Assembly (NCBI GenBank): GCA_002295325.1
Contig: DBGA01000002.1
Location: 19,102 to 24,377, forward strand
Length of the DNA stretch: 5,276 bases
Source of the DNA: Ruminococcaceae bacterium UBA866
Lineage (GTDB): Bacteria; Bacillota; Clostridia; Oscillospirales; Ruminococcaceae
Direction of reading: 5' to 3'
The first letter of the stretch is position 1, and each line of letters opens with the position of its first letter. This document shows, piece by piece, positions 1 through 5,276 of the stretch. Made by a program: the position numbers and the translations under genes. The notes under the pieces were generated by a model. It had not been told where the DNA came from. It did not search any database and saw only the letters and a list, made by a program, of their open reading frames with translations.

Positions 1-19
1 GTTTATTAAAATTTGCGGC

Positions 20-98
20 GAAAGGTGGTCGTAAGCATCAAAGCTGTTCATTCATTTCGACTTTAATGGCGAGTGTTTGCAGTGTTATGCTACTTATG
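20..98 (+). promoter_or_regulatory. Split ribosome binding site with hairpin spacer, copy 1 (dgkA leader)
   Basis: A Shine-Dalgarno box GAAAGGTGG (20-28, core AGGTG 23-27) lies 68 nt before the likely dgkA start at 96, too far for normal initiation. Between them, 34-91 folds as one imperfect hairpin. The base stem is AGCAT (34-38) with ATGCT (87-91), followed by a bulged C39. Further pairs are 40-41 with 85-86, 43-46 with 80-83, and CATTC 49-53 with GAGTG 71-75 (one G.U pair). With the hairpin folded out, 6 nt plus 4 nt remain between the AGGTG core and ATG, a normal spacing. Copies before era and mutS2 share this layout, which is the main support. This copy has the weakest pairing of the three. 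The translational role is inferred. Confidence 0.6.
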
Positions 99-617
99 TT
101 TATACAAAAAAGTGATGTAAGGAACCTTGCAAAAAGCTTTAGTTATGCCTTTAAAGGAATCACATATTGCATAAAAAATGAGAGAAATATGCGAATTCAT
201 ATCTGTATGGCTTTACTTGTAGCCATGTTTTCATATTTTTATAAAACCACAAGCAGTGAATTTATAATTTTAACATTGTGTATTGGTTTTGTAATCTCTA
301 GTGAAATGGTGAATACTGCAATTGAAACTCTTGTAAATTTAGGCACACCTTCTTATAATAGCCTTGCAAAGATTGCTAAAGATGTTGCGGCAGGCGCTGT
401 TGCAGTGTCGGCTATTGTTGCTGCAATTACTGGATTTATCATATTTTTGAAACCCCAAAGGTTAATGAATGCACTTACAGTTATTGTTTCAAACCCAATA
501 TATATTGCTATATTTGCAATATTGATAGTTGTAAGCCTCCTCTTTATATTTAATGGACCTCGTCTTTACGGCGAAAAAACCACAAGAATATACGATATAA
601 AAACAAAAAGAAAATAG
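96..617 (+). CDS. dgkA: Diacylglycerol kinase / undecaprenol kinase family membrane protein
   Basis: This is a small integral-membrane lipid kinase. In Gram-positive bacteria the family mainly phosphorylates undecaprenol, feeding the lipid carrier pool for cell-wall synthesis; the substrate here is inferred. Counting from the start at 96 (173 residues), an N-terminal amphipathic stretch (AKSFSYAFKGI, about 12-22) is followed by the conserved NERNMRIH segment (28-35). Membrane segments lie at about 36-50 and 56-70. The family signature E70-x2-N73-TAI-E77 carries the catalytic and metal-binding acidic residues, and K95-D96 opens the third membrane segment (about 97-118). The usual Asp after the signature (VVD) is Asn81 here. 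The protein is longer than the roughly 120-130 residues usual for the family because of an extra hydrophobic segment (about 134-152) and a basic tail. Start 96 is preferred because homologues begin shortly before the FxxAxxG segment; in-frame ATGs at 66 and 87 lie inside the leader hairpin. The upstream reading frame is open back to position 3, so a longer start cannot be fully excluded. Confidence 0.88.
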   Translation: MFIQKSDVRNLAKSFSYAFKGITYCIKNERNMRIHICMALLVAMFSYFYKTTSSEFIILTLCIGFVISSEMVNTAIETLVNLGTPSYNSLAKIAKDVAAGAVAVSAIVAAITGFIIFLKPQRLMNALTVIVSNPIYIAIFAILIVVSLLFIFNGPRLYGEKTTRIYDIKTKRK

Positions 618-634
618 TTTAAGTAACATTACAA

Positions 635-717
635 GAAAGTAGGTGCACGAGCATAAAATGTTTTGTTCATGACGTGTTTGTTCGCGGTATGGGTGGGGCA
701 TCATGCTCCTAACAATG
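635..717 (+). promoter_or_regulatory. Split ribosome binding site with hairpin spacer, copy 2 (era leader)
   Basis: GAAAGTAGGTG (635-645, core AGGTG 641-645) is the only good Shine-Dalgarno in the 97-nt gap after dgkA, and it lies 69 nt before the ATG at 715. The sequence between them, 649-708, forms a nearly continuous hairpin. GAGCAT (649-654) pairs with ATGCTC (703-708); 658 pairs with 701; 659-671 pair with 688-700 without a break; 673-676 pair with 683-686; the apical loop is 677-682. Pairs 661-667 with 692-698 are seven consecutive G.U wobbles, possible in RNA but not as a DNA palindrome. Folded out, the AGGTG-to-ATG distance is 3 + 6 = 9 nt. The leader has stops in the era frame (TAG at 640, TGA at 670), so it is not coding for an N-terminal extension of Era. 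Confidence 0.72.
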
Positions 718-1620
718 ATAAATCAAAACACAAAATCGGCTTTCATTTCAATTGTCGGTAAACCGAATGTAGGGAAGTCATCTCTATTAAACAAGCTTTT
801 AGGTGAAAAAGTTGCCATCGTTACAAACAAACCGCAAACTACCAGAACTCGTATTACAGGAGTGTTGACAAAAGGATTGACTCAATTTGTCTTTATTGAT
901 ACACCTGGTTTTCATAAGCCAAAAACAAAGCTTTCAAACAGCATGATTAAAGCAGTTACCACCTCTATTAAAGATGTAGATGCTGTAATGATGCTTGTTG
1001 AGCCTACAGGAAAACTTACCGAGGCAGAGCTCAGTTTGATTGACAGTATCAAAAAAGAGGGAAATCCGAGCATACTAATAATTAATAAAATTGATTTGAT
1101 AGCAAATAAAGAGGTACTAATCAAACGTATCAACGATATTAGTGCAATCCACAAATTTGATGTTATTATTCCTATCAGCGTATTAAATAATGATGGAATT
1201 GAGTTAGTGTTTAATGAGCTTGATAAGTATGCGGCTGAGGGTGTGCATTTCTTCCCAGATGATACTCTGACAGATCAACCTGAGAGGGTAATTGTATCAG
1301 AAATTATTAGAGAAAAAATCCTTTTAAATTTGCATCAGGAAATTCCACACGGAACCGCTGTTGTAATTGAAAAAATGCGTGAGCGTGAAGATAAAGAACT
1401 TATTGATATTGATGCCATGATATATTGCGAAAAAACAAGTCACAAGGGAATGATTATTGGCAAAAATGGAGTGGTTTTAAAACGAATTGCCTCATCTGCA
1501 AGACTGGAAATAGAGGGATTTCTTGGAGTGAAAATTAATCTTCAATGTTGGATAAAAGTCCGTGATGACTGGCGTAACAAGGAAGGCATGATTAGAAACT
1601 TCGGGCTTTCGGAGAAATAA
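715..1620 (+). CDS. era: GTPase Era, 30S ribosomal subunit assembly factor
   Basis: Era is an essential GTPase that binds the 3' end of 16S rRNA, including the anti-Shine-Dalgarno region, during 30S maturation. Counting from M at 715 (301 residues, the normal family length): G1 is GKPNVGKS at 15-22; the Era-specific switch I KPQTTRTRI is at 39-47; G3 DTPG is at 62-65, followed by FHKPK; G4 NKID is at 124-127; G5 is about 153-157 (PISVL). The C-terminal KH domain has its GxxG loop at 249-252 (GKNG) and ends in the typical region of conserved W and DW residues (W283, DDW 286-288). G5 reads S-V-L where most family members have S-A. An in-frame ATG at 703 would add MLLT, but it lies in the right arm of the leader hairpin and has no Shine-Dalgarno, so 715 is preferred. 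The gene lies between dgkA and the yqzL-like gene, the usual Firmicute order. Confidence 0.96.
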   Translation: MINQNTKSAFISIVGKPNVGKSSLLNKLLGEKVAIVTNKPQTTRTRITGVLTKGLTQFVFIDTPGFHKPKTKLSNSMIKAVTTSIKDVDAVMMLVEPTGKLTEAELSLIDSIKKEGNPSILIINKIDLIANKEVLIKRINDISAIHKFDVIIPISVLNNDGIELVFNELDKYAAEGVHFFPDDTLTDQPERVIVSEIIREKILLNLHQEIPHGTAVVIEKMREREDKELIDIDAMIYCEKTSHKGMIIGKNGVVLKRIASSARLEIEGFLGVKINLQCWIKVRDDWRNKEGMIRNFGLSEK

Positions 1621-1711
1621 AAACTCCTATAGAAATACTTACCACTTATATTCTTTCAATCCATGTAAACCATATTATTATCAGAATAATTAACTGCTAT
1701 GGAGGATTACT

Positions 1712-1864
1712 ATGGACGAGAATAACGCATGGAACAATTTTTTGCAAACCGGAAAAATTTCGGATTATTTAAAATATACACAAACTAAATCAGAACAAAC
1801 AATTGTATCAAAGGTAGGGGCAGATGCAACTCAAGACACAGGGAATCATCCTCAAACAACGTAA
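1712..1864 (+). CDS. yqzL: YqzL-like small protein (50 residues)
   Basis: A 50-codon frame starts at 1712 with a textbook ribosome binding site, GGAGG at 1701-1705, six bases before ATG. The product begins MDENNAWNNFLQTGKISDYL. The pattern W-x2-F-x3-G-x-(I/V)-x2-YL-x-Y followed by a short polar tail matches the YqzL family of Firmicutes, small proteins of unknown function of about 45-50 residues encoded just before recO. There is no signal peptide, membrane segment or cysteine; the tail is rich in Thr, Gln and Ser and is probably disordered. Its last 41 bases overlap the start of recO in another frame, so its translation probably affects recO initiation (translational coupling). Identification rests on the short motif and the position between era and recO, not on a database match. 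Confidence 0.82.
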   Translation: MDENNAWNNFLQTGKISDYLKYTQTKSEQTIVSKVGADATQDTGNHPQTT

Positions 1865-2585
1865 TATCGGTGAAAATGACAGGATTGTGACTATTCTAAC
1901 ATCGGATTTTGGGATAATAGAGGCAACTGCAAGGGGAGTCAAGTCCACAAGAAGTTCACTTTCCGCAGCCTGTCAAATTTTATCGTATTCCGACATTTGT
2001 CTATACAAAGGCAAGGGTAATTATATTGTTAATTCGGCGGAGACTATAAATTCATTTTATAGCCTTCGTCTTGACATTCAAAAAATTGCATTAGCTGGTT
2101 ATTTTTGCGAGCTTACCACCTATCTTTCTCCCACAATCGACAATGCCAATGACTATATAAAACTGTTGCTAAATAGCCTATATTTATTACAAGAAAATAA
2201 AAAGTCAGAGGATATTTTAAAGTCAATTTTTGAGCTTCGAGCGCTTTCTATTGCAGGATTTATGCCAGACTTAGTATGCTGTAACGAATGTGGCGAGTTT
2301 GAAAAGGAACTGATGTATTTTTTACCCCTTGATGGATTAATCGTGTGTGAGGATTGCTTTGGAAATTCAGGCTACAACAGAGATACCACTATAAAGTTCA
2401 AGCTGTTTTCTCCTGTTCTTTCTGCTTTAAGGCATATTATATTTTCTCCGCCAGACAAAATATTTTCATTTAAACTTACAGGCGATTCACTGGCACAACT
2501 TTGCTTTATTACTGAAAATTATACCCTCTTACATACCGAAGGAAAATTTAATTCACTTGAAATGTACAAATCACTTAAGTTATAA
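1824..2585 (+). CDS. recO: DNA repair protein RecO
   Basis: RecO acts with RecR (and RecF) to load RecA onto SSB-coated single-stranded DNA in recombinational repair and to anneal strands. The 253-residue product has the normal family length. The N-terminal OB-fold (about 1-80) shows the typical start TQGIILKQRNIGENDRIVTI and the GVKSTRSSL basic loop (38-46). A helical middle region follows (about 85-150), then a four-cysteine zinc site, C153-x2-C156 and C175-x2-C178, as in many Gram-positive RecO proteins. The C-terminal helical part is divergent, as usual. The start at 1824 lies inside the yqzL-like gene, with AAGGTAGGGG at 1811-1820 as an ordinary Shine-Dalgarno. No hairpin spacer is present, unlike dgkA, era and mutS2. 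Overlap with the preceding gene suggests translational coupling and roughly matched expression. Confidence 0.95.
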   Translation: MQLKTQGIILKQRNIGENDRIVTILTSDFGIIEATARGVKSTRSSLSAACQILSYSDICLYKGKGNYIVNSAETINSFYSLRLDIQKIALAGYFCELTTYLSPTIDNANDYIKLLLNSLYLLQENKKSEDILKSIFELRALSIAGFMPDLVCCNECGEFEKELMYFLPLDGLIVCEDCFGNSGYNRDTTIKFKLFSPVLSALRHIIFSPPDKIFSFKLTGDSLAQLCFITENYTLLHTEGKFNSLEMYKSLKL

Positions 2586-2586
2586 C

Positions 2587-2670
2587 GAAAGGTGGCGAAG
2601 TGGGCATATCAGGGCTTTCACTTATATCATGAACTTTATGATATAGTGGTAACGTCATGCCCCAACAATG
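2587..2670 (+). promoter_or_regulatory. Split ribosome binding site with hairpin spacer, copy 3 (mutS2 leader)
   Basis: One base after the recO stop codon is GAAAGGTGG (2587-2595, core AGGTG 2590-2594), identical to the box of copy 1, lying 73 nt before the mutS2 ATG at 2668. The intervening 2602-2662 forms a hairpin. GGGCAT (2602-2607) pairs with ATGCCC (2657-2662); 2613-2615 pair with 2654-2656; 2616-2617 with 2651-2652; 2618-2622 with 2645-2649; and ATATCAT (2624-2630) pairs perfectly with ATGATAT (2638-2644) around the loop 2631-2637. Folded out, AGGTG-to-ATG is 7 + 5 = 12 nt. The bases just before ATG (CAACA) carry no Shine-Dalgarno of their own. The leader is not coding in the mutS2 frame (TAG at 2644). 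Confidence 0.72.
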
Positions 2671-5040
2671 ATTTCAGAAAAATATTGTAAAACACTTGAA
2701 CTTGATAAAATTCTTGAAGAACTTTCAAGCTACACCTGTTGTGAATATGCAAAACAAAAAGTATTAGAGATTAAACCCAACACAAATCTGTCAATAGTCA
2801 AAGATGAAACAGCAAAAACCGGTGATGCATTTTACCTCTCGTCGCATTATGGAACTCCACCTTTTTTTAAGATGGAAAACCCAGAACAAAGCTTAAAACT
2901 AGCCTCGGTTGGCGGAGTTTTATCTCCTCATGCTCTTATAAATATCGGAAACGTGCTAAGACAAGTACGCTCACTTAGCGACTGGTTTTCTCAATGTAAG
3001 AATTCTCAAACAGCGCTAAAAAATATATTTGAAAATCTAACTCCCAATAAAGAACTTGAAAAAAGAATATCTGCTGTTTTCATTTCAGAAGATGAAATTG
3101 ACGATTACGCAAGTGACGAGCTTGCAAATATCCGAAGAAAGATTAAACAGCTTGGCGCAAAAATTCGTGAAGATTTAGACAAGATGATTCGCTCGTCTAC
3201 ATACCAAAAAGCACTGCAAGAAAGCATAGTAACAATGCGTGACGGTCGATATGTTGTGCCGGTAAAAGCTGAATACAAATCTGCTGTAAGTGGGCTTGTG
3301 CATGATACATCTTCAAGTGGAGCGACTTTGTTTATTGAGCCTATGCCAGTGGTTGAGGCGAACAACGATATTCGTGTTCAAAAAGCAAAGGAAAAAGTTG
3401 AAATTGAACGCATTTTAGCGGAGCTATCTGCAATGTGTGGAGACGTTTCTGAAACCATCTCTTTTAATTTTGGGCTTGCAATCTCGTTAAATATTTACTT
3501 TGCAAAATCAAGTCTTGCTTCCAAGATGAATGCAATGCTACCGAACATTACAGATGATGGTAAAATTAAATTGAATAAGGCGCGTCATCCACTTATTTCA
3601 AAAGATCATGTTGTACCTATCAGCCTAGAACTAGGCTATGACTACACCTCACTGGTTATCACAGGACCAAACACAGGCGGAAAGACCGTATCGCTTAAGA
3701 CGATTGGACTTCTCACTTTGATGACTATGTGTGGAATGTTAATTCCTGTTTCCGATGACAGCACGATTTCTATTTTTAATCAAATTCTTGTTGATATGGG
3801 TGATGAGCAGAGTATCGCACAAAACTTATCAACTTTCTCAGCTCATATGACAAATATTGTTTCAATTTTGTCTATTGCCGATGACAAATCACTGGTTTTA
3901 GTGGATGAGTTAGGCTCTGGAACCGATCCGGTGGAGGGCGCTGCAATTGCTACAGCGATACTAGAACAGCTACGCTCACGACGAACAATTGTTGCTGCCA
4001 CTACTCACTACGCTGAACTAAAAATCTATGCACTTCAAACGCCAAATGTAATGAATGCGTCATGTGAATTTGACGTAAAAACATTAAGACCGACCTATAG
4101 GCTATTAATCGGTACCCCAGGCCGTTCCAATGCGTTTGAAATTTCGAGAAAGCTTGGATTGTCTGATGAGATACTTGAAACCGCCACAAAGCTAATTGCC
4201 AACGATAAGAAAAACTTTGAAGATGTTATCGATGGACTTGAAAGCTCAAGACAGGATTTTGAAGAAAAGACAATCAGTTTAGACAAGGAAACTGCAGAGC
4301 TAAAACGCCTTAAAGAAGAGTTGAGAAACTCAAATTTAGATGCAATTAATGAAAAAGAAAGAATTATCGAAAAGGCTCGATTAGAAGCACAACGCATTGT
4401 AGAAAATGTAAAACTTGATAGTCAACTGCTAATGGATGAGCTTGATAAAATTAGAAAGCAAAAGGATAAAGAGGCTTTTTCCCAGATGGCGTCATCTGCA
4501 AAATCCCAGCTTAGAGGAAAAATTGATAAACTTCACGATAAAGCAAACCCTGTTGTGGAACGTAATAATGAGGATTATGTTTTACCTCGTAAGCTCAAAA
4601 TTGGTGATAGTGTTCTTATTGTCGATATTGATAAGACTGGTTATGTCATTGAAGAGCCAAGGAAAAACAGTGTCTTGGTGCAAGCAGGTATCATTAAATC
4701 TAGGGTGGAAATATCAAATATCAGACTTGTTGAAGCAAAGAAAACGCAGGTAAAAGGGTCGACAACAAGACGGGTTACTTCCAACAAAGTTGCAACAGCA
4801 AGTATGGAGCTTGACCTTCGTGGAATGATGGTTGAGGAGGCATTGATGGAGGTTGATATGTTTTTAAACAAGTCAATCCTTGCAAATGTTTCTCAGATAA
4901 TGATTATCCACGGAAAGGGAACAGGAGCACTTCGTGCCGCTGTTCATACCTATCTAAAGCAATCAAAATACATTAAAACCTACAGACTGGGTGTATTTGG
5001 TGAGGGTGAAGCTGGAGTTACCATAGCTGAGATAAAATAA
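2668..5040 (+). CDS. mutS2: MutS2 ATPase with C-terminal Smr domain
   Basis: MutS2 is a MutS-family ATPase without the mismatch-recognition domain. Depending on species it has been linked to suppression or promotion of recombination, and in Bacillus subtilis to sensing and rescue of collided ribosomes; which role applies here cannot be told. The 790-residue length is normal. The N-terminal core and lever region spans about 1-320. The ATPase has Walker A GPNTGGKT (333-340), Walker B LVLVDE (409-414) followed by the signature GSGTDPVEG, and the switch TTHYAELK with H447. A charged coiled-coil stretch covers about 505-620, then a small beta-rich KOW-like segment (about 640-690). The C-terminal Smr domain has LDLRG (715-719) and HGKGTG (748-753) and the usual end in GVTIAEIK. 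No truncation or frameshift is seen. Start 2668 gives the standard N-terminus (M-x-EK-x-x-K-x-LEL-x-KIL), despite the Shine-Dalgarno lying 73 nt upstream across the leader hairpin. Confidence 0.97.
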   Translation: MISEKYCKTLELDKILEELSSYTCCEYAKQKVLEIKPNTNLSIVKDETAKTGDAFYLSSHYGTPPFFKMENPEQSLKLASVGGVLSPHALINIGNVLRQVRSLSDWFSQCKNSQTALKNIFENLTPNKELEKRISAVFISEDEIDDYASDELANIRRKIKQLGAKIREDLDKMIRSSTYQKALQESIVTMRDGRYVVPVKAEYKSAVSGLVHDTSSSGATLFIEPMPVVEANNDIRVQKAKEKVEIERILAELSAMCGDVSETISFNFGLAISLNIYFAKSSLASKMNAMLPNITDDGKIKLNKARHPLISKDHVVPISLELGYDYTSLVITGPNTGGKTVSLKTIGLLTLMTMCGMLIPVSDDSTISIFNQILVDMGDEQSIAQNLSTFSAHMTNIVSILSIADDKSLVLVDELGSGTDPVEGAAIATAILEQLRSRRTIVAATTHYAELKIYALQTPNVMNASCEFDVKTLRPTYRLLIGTPGRSNAFEISRKLGLSDEILETATKLIANDKKNFEDVIDGLESSRQDFEEKTISLDKETAELKRLKEELRNSNLDAINEKERIIEKARLEAQRIVENVKLDSQLLMDELDKIRKQKDKEAFSQMASSAKSQLRGKIDKLHDKANPVVERNNEDYVLPRKLKIGDSVLIVDIDKTGYVIEEPRKNSVLVQAGIIKSRVEISNIRLVEAKKTQVKGSTTRRVTSNKVATASMELDLRGMMVEEALMEVDMFLNKSILANVSQIMIIHGKGTGALRAAVHTYLKQSKYIKTYRLGVFGEGEAGVTIAEIK

Positions 5041-5044
5041 AGTT

Positions 5045-5081
5045 AAAAGCACAGGATACTTTTGGTATCCTGTGCTTTTTT
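5045..5081 (+). terminator. Intrinsic terminator after mutS2, probably bidirectional
   Basis: Five bases after the mutS2 stop is a perfect 15-bp inverted repeat, 5045-5059 with 5065-5079, around a 5-nt loop (TTTTG). The T-run ends the repeat and continues to 5081. The stem core GCACAGGATAC is followed by a U-tract on the plus strand, a standard Rho-independent terminator closing the operon. On the minus strand the repeat ends in a run of four Ts, so it probably also stops transcripts from the convergent DeoR-family gene. Confidence 0.93.
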
Positions 5082-5113
5082 AATAGTTCTTGGTTATTAA
5101 AATACTATCTTGG

Positions 5114-5276
5114 CTAAACTATACGTAAATCAATTCCATGGTTTTTTATAATATCAATCCACTGCTTTGTTATTCCAGAATCAGTAATTAACACATCAAT
5201 TACATCTAAATCTGCGAAATAACCTGGGTTAATCTTTCCGAACTTACTTGAATCAACGATTAATATCTTCATAAGG
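5114..5276 (-). CDS. DeoR-family transcriptional regulator, C-terminal fragment
   Basis: A minus-strand frame enters from the right edge of the window and ends at TAG (complement of 5114-5116), giving the last 53 residues of a longer protein. The visible part reads VDSSKFGKIN, then ADLDVIDVLITDSGI, then a helix and a closing G-I-D-L-R-I-V strand. This is the typical end of the DeoR C-terminal sensor domain (VD-x-SKFGK ... L-x-x-ID-x-x-ITD-x-G). Such proteins are repressors that bind a phosphorylated sugar or related metabolite in this domain and DNA through an N-terminal helix-turn-helix, which lies outside the window. The gene is convergent to mutS2 and shares its terminator region, so it is a separate unit; it probably controls a neighbouring sugar-use operon further right (inferred). 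Confidence 0.88.
   Translation of the reverse strand, partial: LMKILIVDSSKFGKINPGYFADLDVIDVLITDSGITKQWIDIIKNHGIDLRIV

Noticed and set aside
489..704. 71-codon minus-strand open frame across the dgkA-era junction
   Set aside because: It runs antisense through the dgkA end and the era leader, has no family-like features and no start signal; it is a chance frame.
1621..1711. Possible promoter in the era-yqzL spacer (TATTAT near 1674-1680)
   Set aside because: The -10-like hexamer has no convincing -35 at 17 nt; in AT-rich DNA this is expected by chance. The 91-nt spacer otherwise shows only the GGAGG ribosome binding site.
20..2670. Leader elements as translational bypass (hop) sites within coding sequence
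   Set aside because: The era and mutS2 leaders contain stops in the gene frame and the protein N-termini are complete without upstream residues, so nothing has to be joined across the hairpin.
20..2670. Leader elements as self-cleaving ribozymes or a known riboswitch
   Set aside because: I see no hammerhead core, no conserved multi-junction and no long conserved unpaired motifs; each is a single hairpin with variable interior.
3622..3637. Short perfect inverted repeat AGCCTAG-AA-CTAGGCT inside mutS2
   Set aside because: It lies in well-conserved coding sequence with normal amino acids, is only 16 nt long, and has no accompanying signal.
4436..4753. 105-codon open frame on the plus strand inside mutS2
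   Set aside because: It overlaps the mutS2 coiled-coil region in another frame, has no ribosome binding site of note and resembles no protein family; it is a shadow frame.

Overview
The window is a piece of a chromosomal housekeeping operon from a low-GC Firmicute, most likely a member of the Clostridia. The evidence is the AT-rich coding sequence, the gene order dgkA - era - yqzL-like - recO - mutS2, and the small YqzL-like protein between era and recO, which is typical of Firmicutes. No species can be named from the sequence alone.

Layout: positions 1-19 hold no gene that can be supported. dgkA (96-617) encodes a membrane lipid kinase of the diacylglycerol/undecaprenol kinase family. era (715-1620) encodes the GTPase of 30S ribosome assembly. 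A 50-codon yqzL-like gene (1712-1864) has a classical ribosome binding site, and its 3' end overlaps the start of recO (1824-2585), a DNA-repair mediator. mutS2 (2668-5040) encodes a MutS2 ATPase with a C-terminal Smr domain. The operon ends at a strong intrinsic hairpin terminator (5045-5081). A convergent gene follows on the minus strand (5114-5276, cut by the window edge) and encodes the C-terminal end of a DeoR-family transcription regulator. The genes are co-directional and closely spaced, so one transcript is likely. They link envelope lipid recycling, ribosome maturation, recombinational repair and recombination/ribosome-quality functions, a grouping that is commonly conserved in Firmicutes.

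The unusual part is in the 5' leaders. dgkA, era and mutS2 have no Shine-Dalgarno sequence at normal distance from their start codons. Instead each has an AGGTG Shine-Dalgarno box about 70 nt upstream (23-27, 641-645, 2590-2594). Between that box and the ATG lies a 58-61 nt segment that folds end to end into a single imperfect hairpin, closed by a GCAT/ATGC stem in all three copies (34-91, 649-708, 2602-2662). If the hairpin is removed or folded out, the Shine-Dalgarno box sits 9-12 nt from the ATG. The hairpin interiors differ widely in sequence but keep their pairing, and the era copy contains seven consecutive G.U wobble pairs, which points to an RNA-level function. The yqzL-like gene and recO, in the same operon, have ordinary start signals and no such insert. 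I read this as a recurring structured 'split ribosome binding site' element: a hairpin spacer that brings a remote Shine-Dalgarno next to the start codon, or an RNA element that is processed or bound to control initiation. I do not recognise it as a named family, and I cannot search databases to show that it is new.
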